64,000 nt of DNA from Collinsella sp. AF23-2 (GTDB lineage: Bacteria > Actinomycetota > Coriobacteriia > Coriobacteriales > Coriobacteriaceae): assembly GCF_003459245.1 (NCBI RefSeq), contig NZ_QRVG01000008.1:2006-66005 (forward strand), read 5' to 3'. Under the pieces are notes generated by a model. That model had not been told where the DNA came from. It saw only the letters and a program-made list of their open reading frames with translations, and made no database searches. Positions 1 through 11,055 of the stretch are shown one piece after another. Every line of letters begins with the position of its first letter. The stretch's first letter is position 1. A program made the translations under genes and the position numbers.

Positions 1-83
1 GAATTGCGACATACGAGCGCTATTCATGATATCGATTAATTTTTATTAGCGACACGTGGATATCCCGCGGGCCCGATGCGGTC
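1..83 (+). other. 16S-23S rRNA internal spacer (3' part)
   Basis: This is the stretch before the 23S gene. It is AT-richer than the rRNA that follows and has no tRNA in the visible part. The 16S gene and any spacer tRNA would lie upstream of the window. The boundary with 23S is approximate. Confidence 0.7.
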
Positions 84-3055
<2,972 letters not shown>

Positions 3056-3201
3056 ACCGCACCTCGCGGCCCGCGGGACTGAGCGCTCTGAAGCGCGGTC
3101 CGGGCACGAGGATGCCCCCGAGTCGTCTCCCCTATGCGCCATGCGGCCCCCAGGGCACGTAGATGAGACCCAGGACACCGTAACGGTGGGCGCCGCCCAC
3201 C

Positions 3202-3319
3202 GGTCAGCGGCCAGAGCATGGGGGGCACGCCCGGTCCCGTTCCGAACCCGGAAGCTAAGCCCCATCGCGCCGAGAGTACTGCGGGGCCAGCCCGTGGGAG
3301 GCCAGGGCGCCGCTGACCG
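3202..3319 (+). rRNA. rrf: 5S ribosomal RNA
   Basis: It has the typical 5S core CCGTTCCGAACCCGGAAGC followed by GCCGAGAGTACTGC. The ends GGTCAGCGGCC and GGCGCCGCTGACC pair to form helix I. The length is about 118 nt. It lies about 150 nt after the 23S gene in the same operon. Confidence 0.95.
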
Positions 3320-3355
3320 GTGGACGGCACCGAGCCGTACGCTTGACTTGAAGAA

Positions 3356-3386
3356 GGGGGGAGGCCTCGCGGCCTCCCCCCTTTTT
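3356..3386 (+). terminator. Rho-independent terminator of the rRNA operon
   Basis: An 11-bp perfect GC stem (GGGGGGAGGCC / GGCCTCCCCCC) with a TCGC tetraloop is followed by five Ts. It lies 37 nt after the 5S gene. Confidence 0.93.
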
Positions 3387-3513
3387 GCGTTTTATAGAGA
3401 GCTGTAATACAAGAACTCGCCTTCTTTTAGCTTGTCTTACTGTTTGGCTGTATTTTGAGTCCTTCTTTTGTATTTGCGCGATAATAACTCCCATTGGCGT
3501 TAGGGAGGACTTG

Positions 3514-4155
3514 ATGTTTACCGTTTTTGTCTTGGGCAATATTGCTTCGGGTAAGTCGACTGCCTGCCGCTATCTCGAATCTCATGGCGCCATGCTTATC
3601 GATCTGGACGAGCTTGCCAAATCGCTGTATGTGCCAGGCTCCGATATCGTCAATGCCCTCGCGGAAGAATTTGGCTGGGATATTTTGGACGAGGAGGGAG
3701 GCGTTCGCCGTAACATCCTCGCTTCTCGAGCTTTTGTTTCTCCTGATGCGGTCGCGAGGCTCAATAGCATTGTGCACCCCGTTCTCATTGAACAGCTTTC
3801 GCTTAGGATTCTCGATCCGGTTTGTTGTACGGTTTCATCTCCCCGTTATCCCTTTGCGGTTGTCGAGGTTTCTGCTCCGACTGGTTTTGAGGATGCATTT
3901 GGCTTGGCTGATGAAATTCTGGTCATTAGCGCCCCTTTGTCAGTTCGTCGCGAGCGTGCTATTCAGCGTGGCATGGAGCCATCTGATTTCGATGCCCGTT
4001 CTGCTTGCCAGCCCGATGAGTCTGCGCTGTGCAATCTCGCTACAACGGTGATTGATAATGCCGCAGGCGATAATTCGCTCTTTGAGCAGCTTGACTCATG
4101 GCTTGCATGCCATGGGTTTATAGACACTGCGAATAAGGAGGATGCCGATGCCTAA
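3514..4155 (+). CDS. coaE: Dephospho-CoA kinase
   Basis: CoaE phosphorylates the 3'-hydroxyl of dephospho-CoA with ATP, the last step of coenzyme A synthesis in the cytosol. The 213-residue length fits the family (about 200). A P-loop GNIASGKST spans residues 8-16, a DLDELAK segment follows at about 30-36 as in the DxD nucleotide/CoA-binding region, and the family stretch with LNSIVHP lies near residue 85. The start ATG at 3514 follows an AGGGAGGA ribosome site; upstream in-frame codons run back into the rRNA terminator and were discarded. Its 3' end overlaps the next gene by a few bases, so the two are probably translated together. Confidence 0.9.
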   Translation: MFTVFVLGNIASGKSTACRYLESHGAMLIDLDELAKSLYVPGSDIVNALAEEFGWDILDEEGGVRRNILASRAFVSPDAVARLNSIVHPVLIEQLSLRILDPVCCTVSSPRYPFAVVEVSAPTGFEDAFGLADEILVISAPLSVRRERAIQRGMEPSDFDARSACQPDESALCNLATTVIDNAAGDNSLFEQLDSWLACHGFIDTANKEDADA

Positions 4156-4729
4156 GACACGTTTCTTTGCGTGGTATCGCCTTATACCGCTGGCTGCCGT
4201 TTTTGCCTTCGGCCTTATCTCATTCGTTTACTCGTGTGCTCCTGCGGCTTTCTTTAAGCCGCTGTATCCCATTGACTACGAGGCGTATGTAAAGCAATCT
4301 AGTATTTCGCATAATCTGGATCCGTATCTGGTGTGCGCTGTCATTAAGTCGGAATCGAATTGGGATCCCGAGGCTGAGTCGAATCAGGGTGCTCAGGGAT
4401 TGATGCAGCTGATGCCCGAGACTGCCCAGGATATGATCGCCAAGGGTCTTGTCGACGGTGGGGGGTATTCGGCCGACAACCTTAACGATCCCGCTACGAA
4501 CATCGAGTTTGGCTGTGCGTATCTTTCGTATCTTCTAACGTATTTTAACGGGTCGACTGACAGCGCCATTGCCGCCTATAACGCCGGCATGGGCAATGTT
4601 GACGGATGGGCGCAGCAGAGCACGTCGCTTCATAATGCAATCACCTTTCCCGAGACGCAGGCGTATCTGATTCGTGTCAATAATGCCTGGGTTCGCTACA
4701 AGACCCTCTATCCCGATCGGTTCGTATAG
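4148..4729 (+). CDS. Lytic transglycosylase, Slt/SLT domain
   Basis: A membrane-anchored murein lytic transglycosylase that would cleave the MurNAc-GlcNAc bond with formation of 1,6-anhydroMurNAc. One N-terminal membrane segment (residues about 11-30) is followed by a compact SLT domain. The catalytic Glu lies in KSESNWD (Glu69), then GLMQLMPETA and AYNAGMGN, the three hallmark motifs of the Slt70-type fold. The protein is 193 residues. Two in-frame ATGs exist (4142 and 4148); 4148 has the better distance from AAGGAGG at 4135. It overlaps the end of coaE by 8 bases, so the two form one transcription unit. The specific role (cell growth or secretion-linked) cannot be told from the sequence. 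Confidence 0.85.
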   Translation: MPKTRFFAWYRLIPLAAVFAFGLISFVYSCAPAAFFKPLYPIDYEAYVKQSSISHNLDPYLVCAVIKSESNWDPEAESNQGAQGLMQLMPETAQDMIAKGLVDGGGYSADNLNDPATNIEFGCAYLSYLLTYFNGSTDSAIAAYNAGMGNVDGWAQQSTSLHNAITFPETQAYLIRVNNAWVRYKTLYPDRFV

Positions 4730-4780
4730 GACTATACCTGCCGCCTGCGTATACTGCAGATATATGAGTTAGGAGTATCC

Positions 4781-7021
4781 ATGGCGGAATTTGAAGTTGA
4801 GCGTGTTGGAGGAGAGCTCAAACGTTTTGGCGTTGAGGGCTCTGCGGTGCCGTTTGAGGTCGTGTCTCCATACGAGCCCGCTGGTTCCCAGCCTAAGGCC
4901 ATTGAGTCGCTTGTGCAGGGCGTGAGGGACGGAGATCGCTATCAGGTTTTGCTGGGCGTGACTGGTTCGGGCAAGACCTTCACGATGGCTAAGACTATTG
5001 AGGCCCTGGGGAAGCCGACGCTGGTCATGGCTCCCAATAAAACGCTCGCCGCTCAGCTTGCGAGCGAGCTCAAAGAGTTCTTTCCCAACAACGCTGTGGT
5101 CTACTTTGTCTCGTACTACGACTACTATCAGCCCGAGGCGTATGTGCCGCAAAGCGATACATATATCGAGAAAGACTCCTCGATTAACGAAGAGGTCGAG
5201 ATGCTGCGACATCAGGCGACCGCATCGCTGCTCTCTCGACGCGATGTGATCGTTGTCGCATCGGTCTCGTGTATCTATGGCATTGGCTCTCCTGAGGACT
5301 ATGCGGGTCTGGCTCCAAACGTCGACAAGAAGGTGCCGCTCGAGCGTGATGACTTTATCCATGCACTTATTGACATTCAATATGATCGCAATGACTATGA
5401 CCTGGCACGCGGCACGTTCCGCGTGCGCGGCGATGTTGTCGACGTGTATCCGCCTTATGCCGAGCATCCGTTGCGGTTTGAGTTCTTTGGCGACGAGGTT
5501 GAGCTTATTGCCGAGATCGATGAGGTTACCGGTGAGATGCTTCGTGAGTACGAGGCCATCCCCGTATGGCCGGCATCGCACTACGTGACCGAGAAGCCGA
5601 AGGTCAAGGCGGCTCTGAAATCAATCAGTGAAGAGTGCGAGAAGCGTGTGGCCGAGCTCAAGGCGACCGACAAGTTGCTCGAGGCACAGCGTCTGCAGCA
5701 GCGCACCGACTATGATCTCGAGATGCTCGAGACCATGGGTTTTTGTAACGGTATCGAGAACTACTCGCGTCATCTGGACGGTCGCAAGCCGGGCGAGCCG
5801 CCGTTTACCCTGATCGATTACTTCCCTAAGGACATGCTCTGCATCATCGATGAGAGCCATGTGACGGTGCCGCAGATTCGCGGCATGCACGAAGGTGACC
5901 GCTCGCGTAAGGTGACGCTGGTGGAACACGGTTTTCGCCTTCCTTCGGCACTCGATAACCGCCCGCTTCGTTTCGATGAGTTTGAGGCAAGGATCCCCCA
6001 GTTCATCTACGTTTCGGCCACGCCGGGCGACTACGAGCTGCGGGTGAGCCAGAACGATGTTGAGCAGATTATTCGTCCGACCGGCCTGCTCGATCCCAAG
6101 ATCGATGTGCGTCCGGTTCGCGGTCAGATTGACGATCTTGAGGACGAGATTCGCGAGCGCGTTGCCCGCAAGGAGCGCGTGCTGGTGACCACGTTGACCA
6201 AGCGCATGGCCGAGGACCTGACCGACCATCTGCTTGATGCGGGCATTAAGGTCAATTACATGCATTCTGATACGGCGACAATGGACCGTGTCGAGATCCT
6301 GCGAACGCTGCGCGAGGGCAAGATCGATGTTCTCGTTGGCATCAACCTGCTTCGCGAGGGCTTGGATCTTCCCGAGGTCTCACTGGTGGCAATTCTCGAT
6401 GCCGATAAGGAAGGCTTCTTGCGCAACCGCCGTTCGCTGATTCAGACGATTGGCCGCGCGGCCCGTAACGCCGATGGCGAAGTCATCATGTATGCAGACG
6501 TTGTGACCGATTCGATGAAAGAGGCCATCGAGGAGACGCAGCGCCGTCGCGAGATTCAGATGGCATATAACGAAGAGCATGGCATTGTGCCCAAGACGGT
6601 GCGCAAGGCCATCAACGACATCTCAAGTTTTATTGCCGAGGCCGAAAAAACCGTGGGTTCCAAGGGACGCTCGAAGGGCGACTCTCTTGGCCATGGCGCA
6701 TTCTATACGCCCGATGAGTCGGGCGAGGGTGGCGTGCCGGAAACGGTGGCGCCCGAGCAGACACTTGCGGAGCAGTTGGAAGAACTGCCGCATGACGAGC
6801 TCGTGCGGATCGTCGAAACCATGGAAGAGGATATGCGTAACGCTTCTGCCGCCATGGACTTTGAGGAGGCGGCGCGCCTGCGCGATGCCGTCGTTCAGAT
6901 TCGGGCGATGCTCGAGGGTGCGTCTGAGGACGAGACGATCGAGCGCTTACGTTCGCAGGCTCGCAAGGGTTCCACGTTCGCATCGGGCAGAAAACGCCAG
7001 GGTGCACGGTTTAAGAAATAG
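4781..7021 (+). CDS. uvrB: Excinuclease ABC subunit B
   Basis: UvrB is the damage-verifying helicase-like subunit of nucleotide excision repair; it receives DNA from UvrA and recruits UvrC. Visible motifs are the Walker [13 protein letters not shown] (about residue 60), the beta-hairpin region containing [30 protein letters not shown], the helicase motif [11 protein letters not shown], and a C-terminal UVR motif ([22 protein letters not shown] region) that binds UvrC. At 746 residues it is somewhat longer than the usual 660-690, with the extra length mainly in a linker before the UVR motif and in a basic tail. The start ATG has TTAGGAGTA upstream. uvrA and uvrC lie 6 and 12 kb downstream. Confidence 0.97.
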   Translation: MAEFEVERVGGELKRFGVEGSAVPFEVVSPYEPAGSQPKAIESLVQGVRDGDRYQVLLGVTGSGKTFTMAKTIEALGKPTLVMAPNKTLAAQLASELKEFFPNNAVVYFVSYYDYYQPEAYVPQSDTYIEKDSSINEEVEMLRHQATASLLSRRDVIVVASVSCIYGIGSPEDYAGLAPNVDKKVPLERDDFIHALIDIQYDRNDYDLARGTFRVRGDVVDVYPPYAEHPLRFEFFGDEVELIAEIDEVTGEMLREYEAIPVWPASHYVTEKPKVKAALKSISEECEKRVAELKATDKLLEAQRLQQRTDYDLEMLETMGFCNGIENYSRHLDGRKPGEPPFTLIDYFPKDMLCIIDESHVTVPQIRGMHEGDRSRKVTLVEHGFRLPSALDNRPLRFDEFEARIPQFIYVSATPGDYELRVSQNDVEQIIRPTGLLDPKIDVRPVRGQIDDLEDEIRERVARKERVLVTTLTKRMAEDLTDHLLDAGIKVNYMHSDTATMDRVEILRTLREGKIDVLVGINLLREGLDLPEVSLVAILDADKEGFLRNRRSLIQTIGRAARNADGEVIMYADVVTDSMKEAIEETQRRREIQMAYNEEHGIVPKTVRKAINDISSFIAEAEKTVGSKGRSKGDSLGHGAFYTPDESGEGGVPETVAPEQTLAEQLEELPHDELVRIVETMEEDMRNASAAMDFEEAARLRDAVVQIRAMLEGASEDETIERLRSQARKGSTFASGRKRQGARFKK

Positions 7022-7025
7022 CGAA

Positions 7026-7067
7026 CATGCCCCGAGTTCCCTGCGGAGCTCGGGGCATGCGTCTTTT
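7026..7067 (+). terminator. Terminator between convergent uvrB and oxidoreductase gene
   Basis: An 11-bp perfect stem CATGCCCCGAG / CTCGGGGCATG is followed on the plus strand by CGTCTTTT. It starts 5 nt after the uvrB stop and ends about 20 nt before the stop of the convergent gene, so it may serve both. Confidence 0.8.
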
Positions 7068-7086
7068 GCGCGCTGGAATTCGTGCG

Positions 7087-8727
7087 TTAGAGGTCTGCGA
7101 TCAGGGCTTCGGCACAACGGATGCCGTCGGTGGCGGCGCTCATGATGCCGCCGGCATATCCAGCTCCCTCACCGCAAGGGTAGAGGCCCGGGGTCGACAC
7201 GGCATGGCATGTTCGGTCTCGGGTGACGGTGACCGGTGAGCTCGAGCGAGTCTCCACGCCGGTAAGGACAGCATCGGAGCGGTCGTAGCCTCGTAGCTTT
7301 TTTCCAAGTAGGGGAAGTCCTAGGCGGAGCGACTCGACGATATGTTGCGGCAGGGCTTCGTCAATTGCCGTCCAGGTCACACCGAGCGGATAGGTGGGCT
7401 TTACCTTTCCGGGCGCCTTGCTGGCGCGTCCTGCGAGGAAATCTCCGACGAGCTGTGCCGGTGCGTTCCAGTTGGAACCGCCCAGGCGGTAGGCGGCCGC
7501 CTCGCAGGCGCGCTGGAGCTCGATGCCGGCGAGTGGGTCATCGTTGGGAAGGTCCTCAGGCGTGACGTTAACGAGCAGGGCGGCATTTGCGTTGCGTCCG
7601 TCGCGGGCATTGAGACTGGCGCCGTTGACGCACAAGTGGCCCTGCTCGGAAGAGGCGGCGACAACCTGCCCGCCGGGACACATGCAAAACGAGAACACGC
7701 TGCGGCCGTTGGGAAGATGGGCGACGAGCTTGTAGGGGGCTGCTCCGAGGGCAGGATGTCCCGCCGAGGCTCCGAATTGGGCTCGGTCGATGTCGCGCTG
7801 CGGATGCTCGATGCGAACGCCCATGGCAAAGGTCTTTTGTGCGAGGACCACGTTGTGGTCCTTAAGGAGCTCAAAAATATCGCGAGCAGAATGCCCGCAG
7901 GCGAGGATGAGGTGCTTTGTCTCGATTGGCTCGCAAGCGGTGTCTTGGGACGATTGGACATCAATACCGGTGATGGCGCCAGACGCGTCGATGCGAATGT
8001 CGACGAGCTTCGTTCGATAACGGACGACACCTCCGAGCTGCTCGATGCGCTGGGATATAGCGGTGACGACCGTGGGAAGGATGTCGGAGCCAATGTGCGG
8101 CTTGGCATCCCACAGAATATCGCGGGGCGCACCCGCCTCGACGAAGGTTTCGAGGATAAGGCGATGGGCGGGATTTTTGGTTCCCGTATTGAGCTTGCCG
8201 TCCGAGAAAGTCCCCGCGCCGCCCAGGCCAAACTGGATATTGCTCTCGGGGTCGAGGATGCGCTCCTTTAGAAAGAGGTCGATCGCCCGCGAGCGGCGAA
8301 ATGCCGGGTCGCCGCGCTCGATGAGCAAGGGCTTAAGACCTGCTTCGGCGAGCGTAAGCGCAGCGAAAAGGCCGGCGCATCCGGCGCCGACAACGACAGG
8401 GCGTTCTTGAGGCGCGTCGGAGGCGGGGGAGGGGAATGAAGGCTCATCGTCTTCTATCGCGCGTACGCGCGAGCGGTCACGCTCGGCAACGCTGTCGACC
8501 GCTTCTCGCTCGAGGTGGGGACTAGTCAGCTCAACAAGAAAACTCAGGATAAAATGGACGTCTCGTTTTTTGCGAGCGTCGATTGACTTGCGGTGGAGCT
8601 CGATGGACTTGATCTCGGAGTCCTTGCAACGTAGGACGCGCTTGGCGACTCGCTTGCCAACAATGAGACAGGCATTTTCATCGCCGGCTTCATCGAGCGA
8701 CGCGTTGACTTGGGTGATTTCAATCAT
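7087..8727 (-). CDS. FAD-dependent dehydrogenase (COG2509-type)
   Basis: A 546-residue flavoprotein of the uncharacterised FAD-dependent dehydrogenase family. An N-terminal domain of about 100 residues, rich in charged residues, precedes a Rossmann FAD site (VVGAGCAGLFAAL) and the acidic residue of the second strand (LIERGD). FGLGGAGTFSDGKLNTGTK and a C-terminal GLYPCGEGAGYAGGI are typical of this family. The substrate is unknown. The start ATG at 8727 was chosen because AAGGAG lies 8 nt upstream; a longer frame reaches back into the preceding terminator. It is the second flavoprotein gene in a row on this strand, separated from the first by a terminator-like hairpin. Confidence 0.8.
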   Translation of the reverse strand: MIEITQVNASLDEAGDENACLIVGKRVAKRVLRCKDSEIKSIELHRKSIDARKKRDVHFILSFLVELTSPHLEREAVDSVAERDRSRVRAIEDDEPSFPSPASDAPQERPVVVGAGCAGLFAALTLAEAGLKPLLIERGDPAFRRSRAIDLFLKERILDPESNIQFGLGGAGTFSDGKLNTGTKNPAHRLILETFVEAGAPRDILWDAKPHIGSDILPTVVTAISQRIEQLGGVVRYRTKLVDIRIDASGAITGIDVQSSQDTACEPIETKHLILACGHSARDIFELLKDHNVVLAQKTFAMGVRIEHPQRDIDRAQFGASAGHPALGAAPYKLVAHLPNGRSVFSFCMCPGGQVVAASSEQGHLCVNGASLNARDGRNANAALLVNVTPEDLPNDDPLAGIELQRACEAAAYRLGGSNWNAPAQLVGDFLAGRASKAPGKVKPTYPLGVTWTAIDEALPQHIVESLRLGLPLLGKKLRGYDRSDAVLTGVETRSSSPVTVTRDRTCHAVSTPGLYPCGEGAGYAGGIMSAATDGIRCAEALIADL

Positions 8728-8753
8728 CGAGGTCTCCTTAGAGGCAAGAAAGA

Positions 8754-8777
8754 GGCCGTCCGGTATCCCAGACGGCC
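8754..8777 (-). terminator. Terminator after the YhiN-type flavoprotein gene
   Basis: On the minus strand a 7-bp stem GGCCGTC / GACGGCC is followed by TCTTTCTT. It lies between two minus-strand genes and just upstream of the ribosome site of the second. Confidence 0.65.
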
Positions 8778-8807
8778 CGAATGCGTTTTTGATTATAGAC
8801 TGCGCGG

Positions 8808-10079
8808 CTACAGGCTGCTTGCAGCGCGAATGCCCGAGATCCAGGCCCACGCAAGGTTAAAGCCTCCGCAATCGGCGTCGATGTCGAGCGCTTCACCGCA
8901 GACGTAAAGCGGGGCGTCGACAACGCTGCGCGCGCGTAGACTGGGTGTCGAGATGCTCTCGACAGATATGCCACCACGCGTGACCTGCGCCGAGCGCTCA
9001 TCGGTCGTTCCCTCGGCAAACAGCTTAAAGTGCTTGAGAATCGAGACCAGGTGGATGACATCGTTGGAGCCTGGATGGCACTGCTCGAACGCTGTGCAGA
9101 CGACGTGGGAGAGTTGCGGGGCGAGCATGCCGTCGAGCCAACGGGGATCGCGGGGTGAAAAGCCGCCGAGCAGCTCAATGCGCCGGTTGAGCTGCTCGAG
9201 CAATTCGTCTTTAGAGAGGTCGGGGAAAACGTCGAGCAGGATCGTATCGCCGCGCTGGATACGACGGGAGAGGTTGAAGACAGCGACGCCCGAGATGCCG
9301 AAGGTTCGAAACAGCACTTCACCGTCTTCGTGCCAGAGCTCATTATGATTGCGGGCGAGCGTCAAGCGGGCGCGGACGCGCAGGCCGTCCAACGTCTTGA
9401 GTGCCGCCCGATCGCCAACGACCGTTGCCGATACGGGGCAGAGGATGGGGCGCAGCGAAGTGAGGGGAAGGCGAAACGTATCGGCGATGTCGGTGGGGTT
9501 GCCGCCCGTGGCGATAATTACGGCATGTGCCTGCAGGGTCTCGTTCTTGCGAGGGACATCGGCGAGCGCCTTCCGAAGCGAGCGGAGCTCCGATTTTCGG
9601 TCGTCGTGCTTTTTTGCCTTGAGCGCCCGCGCTGGACGGTCTATTTGGAGTGCCCAGCCTTCGGAAGCTTTGTGCGCCGAGGCAACGTTGGCTCCGCAGA
9701 TTAAGGTGATACCTAGGCGGTCGCAAACGCTGAGAAGCGCGTCGCGCACCGATTCGGCACGAAGGGAGCGCGGATACAGCCGGCCCTCCTCGGAGGTCGT
9801 CATGATGCCCAGCGAGGAGAAGAAACTGCCGAGCTCTTGCTCAGGCTGGGGACCCATGACGGATTCGACGAATGCGGGGTGGTTGTACCGCTGGAAATCA
9901 ATTGATTCGTTGGAAAGGTTGCAGCGGCCGTTGCCGGTCGCAAGGAGTTTAAGGCCACAGGCAACATCGCGCTCAACGATGCAGGCGCTTTTGCCTGCGC
10001 GTGCGGCAGTAATGGCGGCGGCGAGACCCGAGGCCCCGCCGCCGATTACCAAGACGTCATAGGAGGCGTTTGTGTTCAC
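8808..10079 (-). CDS. NAD(P)/FAD-dependent oxidoreductase, HI0933/YhiN (BaiN-like) family
   Basis: A 423-residue flavoprotein. The N-terminal dinucleotide fold is clear (VLVIGGGASGLAAAI), followed by the family signature GLKLLATGNGRCNLSN and a C-terminal GGFNLAWAWISGIRAA that closes the FAD site. The family includes BaiN, a bile-acid reductase of gut clostridia, but nothing here shows the substrate. Translation probably starts at a GTG (10079), which directly follows the stop of the upstream mrp-like gene without a spacer, so coupling is likely. An ATG start is not available nearby. The 50-residue insert rich in basic residues around residues 150-185 is unusual. Confidence 0.8.
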   Translation of the reverse strand: MNTNASYDVLVIGGGASGLAAAITAARAGKSACIVERDVACGLKLLATGNGRCNLSNESIDFQRYNHPAFVESVMGPQPEQELGSFFSSLGIMTTSEEGRLYPRSLRAESVRDALLSVCDRLGITLICGANVASAHKASEGWALQIDRPARALKAKKHDDRKSELRSLRKALADVPRKNETLQAHAVIIATGGNPTDIADTFRLPLTSLRPILCPVSATVVGDRAALKTLDGLRVRARLTLARNHNELWHEDGEVLFRTFGISGVAVFNLSRRIQRGDTILLDVFPDLSKDELLEQLNRRIELLGGFSPRDPRWLDGMLAPQLSHVVCTAFEQCHPGSNDVIHLVSILKHFKLFAEGTTDERSAQVTRGGISVESISTPSLRARSVVDAPLYVCGEALDIDADCGGFNLAWAWISGIRAASSL

Positions 10080-10910
10080 TTAGGCCTCGGCGGTCTCGTG
10101 CGGGGCAATGGCCTCGACGGCAGAGACGGCCTTGGGCAGCATGCCATCGGGCAGCGCGGTCTCGACTTCACCCTTATCGCAGGCCTCGGCGAGTGCCGGA
10201 TTGATGGGAAGCTGCCCTAGGATCTCGAGGTTGTAACGCTCGGCGACCTCGGGGAGCTTGCTCTTGCCAAAGACTTCGATCTTCTTGCCGCAATCGGGGC
10301 ACTCGATATAGCTCATATTTTCGACGATTCCCAGAATGGGGACGTTCATCTTCTCGGCCATGTTGACCGCCTTGGCGACGATCATCGAGACCAGATCCTG
10401 CGGGCTCGTGACGATGACGATGCCGTCGACGGGCAGCGACTGGAAGACGGTGAGCGCGACGTCGCCTGTTCCCGGAGGCATGTCGACCAGCAGGTAGTCG
10501 ATGGGACCCCACGAGGTCTCGCTCCAGAACTGCCTAATGGCGCCTGCGATGACCGGACCGCGCCAAAGGACGGGGTCGGTCTCGTTTTGGAGCAGCAGGT
10601 TGGAGCTCATGACCTTGACGCCGTGCTCGGAGATTTCGGGCAGCATAAGGTTGCCAAGGGCATGGACGTGGCGTCCGCTCATACCGAACATCTTGGGGAT
10701 AGAGGGACCGGTGATGTCGGCATCGAGGACGCCGACCTTGTGGCCGTGACGGGCAAGCTCGGTGGCGATGGCACCGGTGACAAACGACTTGCCGACACCG
10801 CCCTTGCCGGAAAGCACGGCGATGACGCGTTTGACCTCGGACAGCGTGTTCTCCTCAAATTGCGACGGCGACGTTTGTCCGCCGGCGGCCTGTGCGTGCT
10901 CGCAACCCAT
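10080..10910 (-). CDS. Mrp/NBP35 family Fe-S cluster carrier ATPase
   Basis: A P-loop ATPase of the ApbC/Mrp/NBP35 group that transfers Fe-S clusters to apoproteins. The deviant Walker A GKGGVGKS occurs at about residue 40 and VLDADITGPSIPK follows. The ENMSY segment and the cluster-binding CPDC lie in the C-terminal half, and LVDMPPGTGD matches the family Walker B. The length of 276 residues is typical, without the N-terminal DUF59 domain found in some homologues. The start at 10910 has AAAGGAG at 7 nt; the ORF can be extended to 10967 but without a better site. It precedes the YhiN-type flavoprotein with no spacing. Confidence 0.9.
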   Translation of the reverse strand: MGCEHAQAAGGQTSPSQFEENTLSEVKRVIAVLSGKGGVGKSFVTGAIATELARHGHKVGVLDADITGPSIPKMFGMSGRHVHALGNLMLPEISEHGVKVMSSNLLLQNETDPVLWRGPVIAGAIRQFWSETSWGPIDYLLVDMPPGTGDVALTVFQSLPVDGIVIVTSPQDLVSMIVAKAVNMAEKMNVPILGIVENMSYIECPDCGKKIEVFGKSKLPEVAERYNLEILGQLPINPALAEACDKGEVETALPDGMLPKAVSAVEAIAPHETAEA

Positions 10911-11055
10911 GTGTGACTCCTTTGTAAATGTTGGGGCCGGGGCCCCGTGATGTGACACGAGCGTCATTGTACCCTCGTTTGCGAGCGGGAGTCATTTGCG
11001 ATGCGTTTGGGCCGAGCGCGCTTACAATACGATGGGCCCAAGCGAATGGGCGGGC

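Noticed and set aside
8808..10079. Assignment of the YhiN-type flavoprotein as a bile-acid reductase (BaiN)
   Set aside because: The family match is real but broad, and no other bai gene is nearby.
10981..11055. Terminator or promoter in the mrp/LTA-synthase gap
   Set aside because: TTGGGCC and GGCCCAA form a 7-bp dyad with a long loop, and a TATTGT on the minus strand resembles a -10 box, but no consistent -35 or T-run supports either reading.
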